Source: Candidatus Falkowiibacteriota bacterium (GTDB taxonomy: Bacteria > Patescibacteriota > Patescibacteriia > Patescibacteriales > UBA12465). From it: DNA of 9,858 bases. Under the pieces are notes generated by a model, which saw only the letters and a program-made list of their open reading frames with translations, ran no database searches and was not told where the DNA came from. Within the stretch, counting starts at the first letter, position 1; every line of letters starts with the position of its first letter. Positions 1 through 6,008 of the stretch are shown here, in pieces. The translations under genes and the position numbers were made by a program. Location of the stretch: assembly GCA_903839955.1 (NCBI GenBank), contig CAIMEI010000090.1, positions 1-9,858 on the forward strand, given 5' to 3'.

Positions 1-360
1 ATAAATCTTAACGAAAAACAGGTCAATTCTTTGGTGGCAGTATTAGGTCTTAGAAAAGACCTAGTCTTAGATGCGCTTAAGAAAACCGAAATTGAAGAAA
101 TCGCAGAAACTTGCGAAGCGAACAACTTTGAAGAGAGCCTCCGCGCCCATTTTGATGCCGAAACTAGGTTTGAAGAAAAGGCCGCTTTGCGTCGCGCCTT
201 AATGCTTTCTCGCAAAATGGAGGAGGTAATTGAAATCTGCGACATGTTTATGGACATTGTCCATCTGGATGTTTACGGCGATGAAGTTGATTTGATGATC
301 AGAAGAGCCGCGGAAATTTCATTTAATTTAGAAGAACAGTCAGCCTCTCCATGTAAATGA
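1..360 (+). CDS. Unrecognised helical protein, 3' end only
   Basis: The reading frame is open from base 1, so the gene almost certainly starts upstream; the TTG at 31 is only the first possible in-window start and has no supporting signals. The 119 visible residues are charged and probably almost all alpha-helical, with many Glu, Lys and Arg residues and a central stretch EEKAALRRALMLSRKMEEV. There is no signal peptide, membrane segment or catalytic motif that I recognise. The last residues (SASPCK) are encoded by the 5' arm and loop of a terminator hairpin, and the TGA stop lies in its 3' half. I do not recognise the family; a cytoplasmic helical protein is all that can be said. Confidence 0.7.
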   Translation: MNLNEKQVNSLVAVLGLRKDLVLDALKKTEIEEIAETCEANNFEESLRAHFDAETRFEEKAALRRALMLSRKMEEVIEICDMFMDIVHLDVYGDEVDLMIRRAAEISFNLEEQSASPCK

Positions 361-371
361 GGGGCTTTTTT
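342..371 (+). terminator. Intrinsic terminator overlapping the stop codon of the first gene
   Basis: AGCCTCTC (342-349) pairs with GAGGGGCT (359-366) through one T-G wobble. The stem can extend inward by an A-T and a T-A pair around a bulged C, leaving a GTAA loop. The 3' arm runs into six T residues. The TGA stop (358-360) lies inside the hairpin, so there is no 3' untranslated spacer. Confidence 0.8.
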
Positions 372-384
372 ATTGCGCCCCTCC

Positions 385-413
385 TTGTTTTTCGCTTATA
401 TTTATGTTATTAT
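385..413 (+). promoter_or_regulatory. Promoter of asnS (extended -10)
   Basis: A -35 box TTGTTT (385-390) and a -10 box TATTAT (408-413) are separated by 17 bases. TG at 405-406 makes it an extended -10. Transcription would begin near 420, giving a leader of about 28 bases before the ATG at 448. Confidence 0.65.
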
Positions 414-447
414 CGCTAAGGTAAAGAATTCGCTAATTTTTATTATT

Positions 448-1842
448 ATGTCTTACACCCCAATCAAAAGTCTGCACCGCGAAGCCGCGTCTTTCTTGAA
501 TAAAGAGGTCGTTGTCGCTGGCTGGGTGCGCACCGTTCGATCTTCCGGAGAGATTGCTTTCCTGGAGCTTAATGACGGCTCCTTCTTCAAAGGTTTGCAG
601 GTCGTTTTTGGTAATAATCTCCCGAATTTTGCCGAGCTGGAAAATATTAATATTAGCTCTTCTTTGGAAGTTTCCGGCACCTTGGTGGAATCGCCGGCCA
701 AGGGCCAGCCCTTTGAACTCAAAGCCGCCAAAATCACCGTGCTGGGCGCTTCTGATGCTGATTACCCTTTGCAAAAGAAAGGGCATAGCTTTGAATTTTT
801 GCGCACCATCGCCCACCTGCGCGGCCGCAGTAATACCTTCGCCGCCGTTTTTCGCTTGCGCTCGGCGGTTAGTTTTGCCATCCACAAATTTTTTCAAGAA
901 GAAGGTTTTAGTTATATTCAAACGCCAGTTATTTCCACCAGCGACGCCGAAGGGGCGGGAGAAGTTTTTGGTTTGACAATGTTTGACTTGGAAAAAGAAA
1001 TTCCCAAAGACGAACAGGGCAAAATTGATTATTCCCAAGATTTCTTCGGCAAGAAAACCGGCCTCACGGTCAGCGGCCAATTGGAGGCAGAGACCTTGAT
1101 TAACGGCTTGAACGCGGTCTACACTTTCGGCCCCGCTTTTCGAGCCGAGAACTCCAACACCACCCGCCATGCCTGTGAATTCTGGATGCTGGAGCCGGAA
1201 ATGGCATTTGCTGAATTGTGCGACGACATGGACTTGGCCGAAAAGCTGATCAAGTATTTGATTAAATATATTTTGGCCGAATTGCCGGAAGAGATGGAGT
1301 TTTTCAATAAATTTATTGATACTGGCCTCATTGAGCGCTTGAACAATGTTTTAAACGCTGATTTTGTTCGTTTGACCTACACTGAGGCGGTAGAAAAATT
1401 AATTGCGAGCGGTGAAAAATTCGTTTATCCGGTTTCCTGGGGCATTGATTTGCAAACCGAGCACGAACGCTATCTGACCGAAAAAATCTTTGGCAAGCCA
1501 GTTTTTCTTACCGATTATCCCAAGGAAATCAAGGCTTTCTATATGCGCCAAAACGACGATGGCAAAACTGTCGCCGCGATGGACTTGCTCGTTCCGGGTA
1601 TTGGTGAAATCATTGGCGGCAGTCAAAGAGAAGAGCGCCATGAACTTCTGGAAGCGCGCATCAAAGAGCTCGGACTTTCGGTGGAAGATTATTGGTGGTA
1701 TTTGGATCTGCGCAAATACGGCTCGGTCAAACATGCCGGGTTCGGCCTCGGTTTTGAGCGGGTGATTATGTATTTTTCCGGCATGGCCAATATCCGTGAC
1801 GTCATTCCGTTTCCGCGCACGCCGAAAAATGCGGAGTTTTAG
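448..1842 (+). CDS. asnS: Asparaginyl-tRNA synthetase
   Basis: Class II aminoacyl-tRNA synthetase that charges tRNA(Asn) with asparagine in the cytoplasm. It has 464 residues from the ATG at 448, close to the 466 of the E. coli enzyme. Residues 20-105 form the N-terminal OB-fold anticodon-binding domain (VAGWVRTVR near 23-31). The catalytic domain holds the motif 1 region (EEGFSYIQTPVIS, 151-163), an AEGAGE segment at 167-172, motif 2 with FRAE at 231-234, and motif 3 GFGLGFERV at 431-439. The frame is open upstream to a TTG at 373, but that would precede the promoter and add a 25-residue hydrophobic leader absent from the family. Its presence implies direct tRNA(Asn) charging. It is a single-gene unit, ending at the hairpin at 1867-1901. 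No Shine-Dalgarno sequence precedes the ATG. Confidence 0.97.
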   Translation: MSYTPIKSLHREAASFLNKEVVVAGWVRTVRSSGEIAFLELNDGSFFKGLQVVFGNNLPNFAELENINISSSLEVSGTLVESPAKGQPFELKAAKITVLGASDADYPLQKKGHSFEFLRTIAHLRGRSNTFAAVFRLRSAVSFAIHKFFQEEGFSYIQTPVISTSDAEGAGEVFGLTMFDLEKEIPKDEQGKIDYSQDFFGKKTGLTVSGQLEAETLINGLNAVYTFGPAFRAENSNTTRHACEFWMLEPEMAFAELCDDMDLAEKLIKYLIKYILAELPEEMEFFNKFIDTGLIERLNNVLNADFVRLTYTEAVEKLIASGEKFVYPVSWGIDLQTEHERYLTEKIFGKPVFLTDYPKEIKAFYMRQNDDGKTVAAMDLLVPGIGEIIGGSQREERHELLEARIKELGLSVEDYWWYLDLRKYGSVKHAGFGLGFERVIMYFSGMANIRDVIPFPRTPKNAEF

Positions 1843-1866
1843 ACGCTAAACAATTTAGAGAAATGA

Positions 1867-1901
1867 AAAGGGCTTACACTGTTTTAAGGTGTAAGCCCTT
1901 T
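1867..1901. terminator. Bidirectional terminator between asnS and the paralogue pair
   Basis: AAAGGGCTTACAC (1867-1879) and GTGTAAGCCCTTT (1889-1901) form a perfect 13-bp stem with a 9-base loop. It lies between convergent stop codons at 1842 (plus) and 1905 (minus). The minus-strand side has the better T-rich exit (TTTTCATTT); the plus side has only three T residues, so termination of asnS may be partial. Confidence 0.8.
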
Positions 1902-1904
1902 AGG

Positions 1905-2351
1905 TTATTCAAAGACTCTATCTATGAATTTCAGGTACTTTTCGTCGCAATCTTTTTCGTTGATCATCATTTCCAGAAACGCTCTGGATAAATAGCTGAA
2001 TACTTCATCGGCGGGCATGGGGTCTACCGCAAGAGCCAGCATTTTTTCGGGGTCCATCTGGCCCTTGAGCCCTACCTTGAAGGCAAGAAAGAGAAATTTT
2101 TCAAACCAATCGAAGATCTCGCTTAGTTTTTCTTTATCTTCAGAGCCGTGATCCACAATGCCAATTTCATTGGCCACCCCGAAAACTAACTTTATCCCTG
2201 AACTTTCCAGATTCTGCGGAGTAATCGTTTCGTTCAAGTCGAACTTGGTTGCCAGGACTGCTTTAGTGATTCTTTTGACCATTATTATTTTATCCAGATA
2301 AGCTTCCAGATAAACGGTTTTTTCCGTTCTTTCAATTTTGAATTTTTCCAT
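1905..2351 (-). CDS. Unrecognised protein, downstream member of a paralogous pair
   Basis: A 148-residue acidic protein with no signal peptide or clear membrane segment. It begins inside the end of the upstream gene with a 20-base overlap, so translation is probably coupled. It is homologous to that neighbour: VYL (13-15), T35/F37/L39, IGIVDH (63-68), DWFE (81-84), GL-x-G (94-97), PEK (101-103) and EVFSYLS (116-122) all recur there at the same or a one-residue shifted position. The conserved DH, DW(F/Y)E and PEK residues suggest a real fold of its own, but I recognise neither family nor function. Both proteins look mixed alpha/beta, with beta-prone N-terminal and helical C-terminal halves. 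It is likely co-transcribed from the promoter at 2851-2879. Confidence 0.85.
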   Translation of the reverse strand: MEKFKIERTEKTVYLEAYLDKIIMVKRITKAVLATKFDLNETITPQNLESSGIKLVFGVANEIGIVDHGSEDKEKLSEIFDWFEKFLFLAFKVGLKGQMDPEKMLALAVDPMPADEVFSYLSRAFLEMMINEKDCDEKYLKFIDRVFE

Positions 2352-2823
2352 CGTAACTATTTTTTATTTTTGAAAGTATGTATTTTGTTTTTAAGTGATA
2401 ATCTTCTTTTTTAAATAATCTCCCTTCGGCGGCAGAAATCAGGGCGCTGCCAGCAGAAAAATATCTAAATATTTCCCCGGTGCTTTCTGGATATTCGGTG
2501 TCAAAAAAGATTTTTTCCGGCGGTGCGAAGCCGTCCAGCCCTTTGATGAAAAATAATTTCAAAGCTATTTCGTACCAGTCAAGAATATTTTTCACTTCTT
2601 GCTGTTTGACGGAGCGATGATCCTTCAAACCAATGTAGCCGCCAGGAATCTCGTTTGATAGATGATAATCGCGCGCTTTCACCTTTATGGGGTTAGGGTA
2701 AATAGCCAAAGAAAAACGCGTGACGACCAGCGTGTTCATTACGTCTTGGACCAGTTCTTTTCTTTTGGGGATAATATTCAGGTATACCAGCCCGGGAAGG
2801 GTGATGATGATTTTTTTATTCAT
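2332..2823 (-). CDS. Unrecognised protein, upstream member of a paralogous pair
   Basis: A 163-residue basic protein read from an ATG (complement of 2821-2823) with an AT-rich leader and no Shine-Dalgarno sequence. It shares collinear motifs with the next gene: VYL (13-15), T35/F37/L39, IGLKDH (64-69), DWYE (82-85), GL-x-G (95-98), PEK (102-104) and EIFRYFS (117-123). Its C-terminus is about 15 residues longer and rich in Lys. The N-terminus IIITLPGLVYL is hydrophobic, but it reads as a beta strand rather than a signal peptide because it is short and lacks an export site. The opposite charge balance of the two copies (basic here, acidic downstream) would fit partners that bind each other; that is inference. 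I do not recognise the family. Confidence 0.85.
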   Translation of the reverse strand: MNKKIIITLPGLVYLNIIPKRKELVQDVMNTLVVTRFSLAIYPNPIKVKARDYHLSNEIPGGYIGLKDHRSVKQQEVKNILDWYEIALKLFFIKGLDGFAPPEKIFFDTEYPESTGEIFRYFSAGSALISAAEGRLFKKEDYHLKTKYILSKIKNSYDGKIQN

Positions 2824-2850
2824 TTTTTAAGGTATTAAGTTTGTAGAACT

Positions 2851-2879
2851 ATATTAAATAATTAACGCTTTTTTGTCAA
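2851..2879 (-). promoter_or_regulatory. Promoter of the paralogue pair
   Basis: On the minus strand, consensus TTGACA (complement of 2874-2879) is followed after 17 bases by TAATAT (complement of 2851-2856). Transcription would begin near 2844, leaving a leader of about 21 bases. It diverges from the fur promoter, whose -35 starts 15 bases away. Confidence 0.65.
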
Positions 2880-2893
2880 GTTGGAGACTCTTA

Positions 2894-2923
2894 TTGACAA
2901 ACGCAACCAAGTTGCGTTATAGT
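2894..2923 (+). promoter_or_regulatory. Promoter of the fur-permease-engB operon
   Basis: A perfect -35 TTGACA (2894-2899) and a -10 TATAGT (2918-2923) are separated by 18 bases. Transcription would start near 2930, only about 10 bases before the regulator's ATG. The spacer is filled by an inverted repeat, annotated separately as a candidate operator. Confidence 0.75.
2900..2918. promoter_or_regulatory. Candidate operator for the Fur-family regulator
   Basis: AACGCAAC (2900-2907) and GTTGCGTT (2911-2918) form a perfect inverted repeat around CAA. It starts at the base after the -35 box and ends at the first base of the -10. A dimer bound here would block RNA polymerase, so negative autoregulation is the simplest reading. 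The sequence does not match the classical E. coli Fur box. I found no second copy in the window. It is not a terminator: it has no T tract and lies upstream of the transcription start. Confidence 0.7.
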
Positions 2924-2939
2924 GTTTTTACCAATAATT

Positions 2940-3368
2940 ATGAGCTTAAACGAATTACTAATTAAAGTAAAAAACCGCGGTGGACGAATTACCAAGACCA
3001 GAATTGCCATTCTGGATTGTTTGCTTAGCGCCAAAAAACCCCTCTCTTCCACCGAATTAATTACTTGCTTGAAGGCGAAAAAAATCAGCGTGAACCGCAC
3101 CACTGTTTATCGGGAACTGGCTTATCTGACGGAGAATGCTTTGGCCAGGGAAGTGCATCTGCTAGGTAAGGCGGTTTTGTATGAACTATCCGTTGAACAT
3201 TGTCATCATCTCATTTGTCTCAAGTGCCACCAAATTAAAACCCTGCCCCTGGAGCGCGATTTGTGCCAGCAAGAAGCCTTAGTCGGCCAGGATTCCGGTT
3301 TTCAGGTTTTGGACCACTCCTTGGACTTCTATGGCCTCTGCGCGCATTGCCAGCAAATAACTATATGA
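2940..3368 (+). CDS. Fur-family metal-dependent transcriptional regulator
   Basis: A 142-residue Fur/Zur/PerR-type repressor. The N-terminal winged helix spans about 12-75, with recognition helix VNRTTVYRELAYL (51-63). The C-terminal dimerisation domain has metal ligands: the His cluster HCHH (87-90), CLKC (93-96), H126 and CAHC (134-137). The two C-x-x-C pairs are the usual structural zinc site. C88 replaces the His or Asp common inside the HxHH cluster, which may affect metal choice. The ATG at 2940 is chosen because the alternative TTG at 2922 lies within the -10 box. The stop overlaps the permease start in ATGA, so the two are translationally coupled. The metal or signal sensed (Fe, Zn, Mn or peroxide) cannot be read from sequence, so no specific symbol is given. 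It probably controls its own promoter. Confidence 0.93.
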   Translation: MSLNELLIKVKNRGGRITKTRIAILDCLLSAKKPLSSTELITCLKAKKISVNRTTVYRELAYLTENALAREVHLLGKAVLYELSVEHCHHLICLKCHQIKTLPLERDLCQQEALVGQDSGFQVLDHSLDFYGLCAHCQQITI

Positions 3369-4270
3369 CCAAAGTTTTATTAGACGCCCTCCTTGATTCC
3401 GCCAAAATGATTCCACTTCTCCTGGTGGTCTATATTGGCATTGAATTTTTGGAATATCGCTTCGGCAACAAAATCGGCAAGGCGATGCAAAAAGCCGGTT
3501 CAGCTGGACCGCTGATTGGCGCGACCGCCGGTTCTTTGCCGCAATGTGGTTTTTCAGTGATTAGCACGGCGCTCTACACCCAGCGCCTGGTGACCATCGG
3601 CACCTTGCTCGCCGTTTACCTGGCGACCTCCGACGAGGCCATCCCGGTGATTTTGTCTCAACCGAACAAAATTGCTCTTCTTTGGCCGCTTATTCTCACC
3701 AAGGTAATCATCGCCATTATCGCCGGTTACAGTATTGATTTGGTTTTTCGCCGCAAAAATCGGGCTATTCTACAGCATATTGATTCCTACGAACATGGGC
3801 ACGACGATCCGCATCATCATCATGAAGAAATCGCCAATGAGCTGGCCTGTTGCGGCCATCACGCTTGTCCGGAAACTAAAAAGTTTCCCCTCAAGGAGGT
3901 GGTTTTGCACCCGATTATTCATACCATCAAAATTTTCTTTTTTATTTTCGGCGTTTCCTTTTTGGTGAATTTTATTTTTTTCCAGTGGGGCGGGGAAATA
4001 TTTTTGGGCAATAGTTTTTTCCAGCCGGTTTTCGCCGCGCTGGTCGGCCTAATTCCCAATTGTGCCGCCTCAGTCGCCATTACCGAATTATATTTGAAAG
4101 GGGCGATTAGCTACGGCTCGGTGATTGCCGGCTTGTGCGCCAGCGGCGGCCTGGGCCTCCTAGTGCTATTCAAAGAAGAAAAAAACCGCCGCGAAGTCTG
4201 GCGCATTATTATTTTATTATTTTCCCTCAGTGTTTTGGCGGGTCTAATTATTCAAGCCTTCGGCTACTAA
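3365..4270 (+). CDS. Heavy-metal permease of the ten-TM (ArsP_2-like) type with His-rich loop
   Basis: A 301-residue integral membrane protein. Hydrophobic segments lie near 10-30, 50-70, 76-95, 104-127, 185-207, 218-240, 247-268 and 279-299. It has two related halves: GSLPQCGFS (56-64) with T68-x-LY, and GLIPNCAAS (228-236) with T240-x-LY, each followed by a Gly-rich helix. The paired P-x-C motifs are likely the metal path. The halves are joined by a polar loop (138-170) with nine His, including four in a row at 150-153, and three Cys (162, 163, 168), a probable metal-binding segment. I associate this layout with the family described as a putative heavy-metal exporter or manganese transporter; that is recall, and substrate and direction are unknown. 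The ATG at 3365 is set by the 4-base overlap with the regulator; the frame is open further upstream to 3263. Confidence 0.85.
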   Translation: MTKVLLDALLDSAKMIPLLLVVYIGIEFLEYRFGNKIGKAMQKAGSAGPLIGATAGSLPQCGFSVISTALYTQRLVTIGTLLAVYLATSDEAIPVILSQPNKIALLWPLILTKVIIAIIAGYSIDLVFRRKNRAILQHIDSYEHGHDDPHHHHEEIANELACCGHHACPETKKFPLKEVVLHPIIHTIKIFFFIFGVSFLVNFIFFQWGGEIFLGNSFFQPVFAALVGLIPNCAASVAITELYLKGAISYGSVIAGLCASGGLGLLVLFKEEKNRREVWRIIILLFSLSVLAGLIIQAFGY

Positions 4271-4280
4271 CTTTAATCAT

Positions 4281-4847
4281 ATGAAAATTGAAAGCGTCGA
4301 ATTCATCAAGGGGGTGGTGGGCGAAGACAAAATCATGCACAACGGCTTGGCGCAAGTAGCCTTTATTGGCCGCTCCAATGTCGGCAAATCCAGTACCATC
4401 AACGTTTTGACCGGTAAAAAGGGCATTGCCAAAGTTTCCTGTTCGCCGGGCCGCACCCAGCAAGCCAATTTCTTTTTGATTAACAATAAATTTTATCTGG
4501 TAGATTTGCCCGGTTATGGTTTCGCCAAAGCGCCCAAAGAAGTGCGCCAGAAAATTCACGATTTGGTGAACTGGTATTTTTTTCTTTCCGGCGGTGAACA
4601 AAAAAAGATTGTTTTGATTATTGACGCCAAAATCGGACCAACCAAGGATGACCTGGAAATGCTCATGGCCCTGGAGGACGCCAAAAAAGAGCTGGTGGTG
4701 ATTGCAAATAAAATTGATAAGGTCAAAAAATCCGAATACCAAAAACAGTTCAAGAAGATTCAGGAATTAATTGGCGACCATCTAATTATTCCGTTTTCGG
4801 CCGAAAAGAAGCTGGGAATTAAAGAATTGCTGGCAGCAATTGAATGA
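4281..4847 (+). CDS. engB: Ribosome-biogenesis GTP-binding protein EngB/YsxC/YihA
   Basis: A 188-residue TRAFAC-class GTPase that takes part in late assembly of the large ribosomal subunit. All GTPase motifs are present: G1 GRSNVGKS (30-37), G2 GRTQ with T59, G3 DLPG (75-78) within LVDLPGYGFAK, G4 NKID (143-146) and G5 SA (173-174). The size is that of a compact, complete family member. The ATG lies 10 bases after the permease stop, without a promoter or Shine-Dalgarno sequence, so it is likely expressed from the fur promoter or one internal to the permease gene. A metal-responsive operon is an unexpected place for an assembly factor. The stop codon lies inside a perfect 26-bp palindrome. Confidence 0.96.
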   Translation: MKIESVEFIKGVVGEDKIMHNGLAQVAFIGRSNVGKSSTINVLTGKKGIAKVSCSPGRTQQANFFLINNKFYLVDLPGYGFAKAPKEVRQKIHDLVNWYFFLSGGEQKKIVLIIDAKIGPTKDDLEMLMALEDAKKELVVIANKIDKVKKSEYQKQFKKIQELIGDHLIIPFSAEKKLGIKELLAAIE

Positions 4848-4864
4848 AATATATTTCATTCAAT
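4839..4864. repeat. Perfect 26-bp palindrome over the engB stop codon
   Basis: The left arm ATTGAATGAAATA (4839-4851) is followed immediately by its exact complement TATTTCATTCAAT (4852-4864), with no spacer. The TGA stop is at 4845-4847. In RNA it could form an 11-bp AU-rich hairpin with a four-base loop just upstream of the terminator; in DNA it is a symmetric site of binding size. Confidence 0.9.
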
Positions 4865-4874
4865 CCGGTATATA

Positions 4875-4900
4875 AAAAGCCCCTATTCTCAGGGGCTTTT
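4875..4900. terminator. Bidirectional terminator between engB and the acyltransferase
   Basis: AAAAGCCCCT (4875-4884) and AGGGGCTTTT (4891-4900) form a perfect 10-bp stem with a 6-base loop. The T run on one strand is the A run on the other, so it can stop both convergent operons. The stop codons are at 4847 (plus) and 4911 (minus). Confidence 0.9.
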
Positions 4901-4910
4901 CGATAAGTAT

Positions 4911-6008
4911 CTATTTGATACTGGCGCGCGGGTGCCGGCCAGTCAGCTTTTTGGTGAGTAGTTGCAGACACCAGCCCAGCCCCATAAAGATTACCAGATA
5001 GAGCAGCATGGCCAGGCAGGGACGGACATATTTGAAAAGAAAATCGTAGCGATACATAATCGGCCAGTGAAGCAGGTAAATTTCGTAGGAGAAGAAGCCG
5101 ATCCAGTAGAGCGTGGGGAAGCTAATTCTTTTAAAAGAGAAAACGGCAATCAAAGAAAGAACGGTGATGGTGCTGATCATCTCCTCCGTCTTCAACCCGA
5201 TATCGCCGTGTGAAGCGAAATAGACCGCCAAGACACTGCCGACAATCACCACTAGCCAGCGCAAGGGCCATTTTTTCGGCTCCTGAAGTTTGGTAAAAAA
5301 ATTAGCGACAGCTGGCTTGGCGAAAAAATAAGCGAAAATCATGCCCAAGGGGAAGGCGACCAGGTGGACTTTGTAGAGGTAGGAGACGTTATTGAAAAAA
5401 GGCGGCGCAAAGACAACGGCGAAGAAGGAAAGCGCATAAATCCCCAAGGCAGAAAGCCAGGGTCTTTTCTTGGAAAATAGCAGAGGGAAAATTAAGTAGT
5501 AGAAGAGGATTAAGGTAAAATACCAAAGCGGTGAATTGATATCTTCATAGAGATTGGCATGCAGGAATAAGCCGCCGCCAGAGCGCAATAAATAGTCCCA
5601 GGGATAGGTTTTGTGAAGGAGGAAAAAATCCAAGAGAGCCAAAACTAAGAGCGTTGCCCACATCGGAATATAGAGCTTTCCCAGGCGGCGCGGGCATTCT
5701 TTAATCGCTGAACCAGTTGATTTGCAGGTGCTGACGGTTAGTCCGTAGCCCGACAAGAAGAGGAACAAATTAACGCCGACGCCGGCGGCGATGCACAGCG
5801 GCCAAAGAAACTGGTGGTCGATAGTGAGATAATAAGTGACATGGCTAAAAACCACTAGCAGGATGGCAATCGCTTTTAATTCTTGAGTGACGGCCGGGCT
5901 TAAGCCGCCGCTATCTTTGCGCCGCCGGGCGCTGATCAGAATGGCGAAAGCTAGGATGATGCAGAAAATGACAGTCGCAAAGACTGGATTATTTATTAAG
6001 ATGGTCAT
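4911..6008 (-). CDS. Membrane acyltransferase (acyltransferase 3 family)
   Basis: A 365-residue polytopic membrane protein resembling the acyltransferase 3 (OafA/NodX/WecH-type) family, which moves acyl groups, often acetyl, onto cell-surface sugars. After an N-terminal membrane segment (about 8-26), ELKAIAILLVVFSH (43-56) holds the conserved His (H56) of the family, followed by GVGVNLFLFLSGYGLT (76-91). Further family features are SPLWYFTLILFYYLIFPLL (159-177) and, near the C-terminus, FFSYEIYLLHWPIMYRY. It lacks a fused SGNH domain, but the gene overlaps by 20 bases the end of an SGNH hydrolase gene, which suggests a split two-protein machine. It is the last gene of its operon and ends at the shared terminator. 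The acyl donor and acceptor are unknown. Confidence 0.9.
   Translation of the reverse strand: MTILINNPVFATVIFCIILAFAILISARRRKDSGGLSPAVTQELKAIAILLVVFSHVTYYLTIDHQFLWPLCIAAGVGVNLFLFLSGYGLTVSTCKSTGSAIKECPRRLGKLYIPMWATLLVLALLDFFLLHKTYPWDYLLRSGGGLFLHANLYEDINSPLWYFTLILFYYLIFPLLFSKKRPWLSALGIYALSFFAVVFAPPFFNNVSYLYKVHLVAFPLGMIFAYFFAKPAVANFFTKLQEPKKWPLRWLVVIVGSVLAVYFASHGDIGLKTEEMISTITVLSLIAVFSFKRISFPTLYWIGFFSYEIYLLHWPIMYRYDFLFKYVRPCLAMLLYLVIFMGLGWCLQLLTKKLTGRHPRASIK

Noticed and set aside
373..447. TTG start giving asnS a 25-residue N-terminal extension
   Set aside because: It would start upstream of the promoter and the predicted transcript start, and the extension is not part of the family; the ATG at 448 gives the expected length.
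433..1170. Long antisense open frame of 245 codons within asnS
   Set aside because: Its low-complexity, unpatterned translation and full overlap with a confident synthetase gene mark it as a shadow of asnS codon bias. The other antisense and alternate-frame stretches within asnS, the permease, engB and the flavocytochrome were rejected for the same reason.
2873..2900. Inverted repeat TTGTCAA / TTGACAA between the divergent promoters
   Set aside because: The two arms are simply the -35 boxes of the divergent promoters, so no extra site needs to be invoked.
2922..2939. TTG start for the Fur-family gene
   Set aside because: This codon overlaps the -10 box, so it would not be in the transcript.
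3263..3364. Upstream in-frame extension of the permease
   Set aside because: It lies wholly inside the regulator gene and encodes a Pro/Arg-rich stretch unlike a membrane protein N-terminus; the ATGA overlap start is far better.
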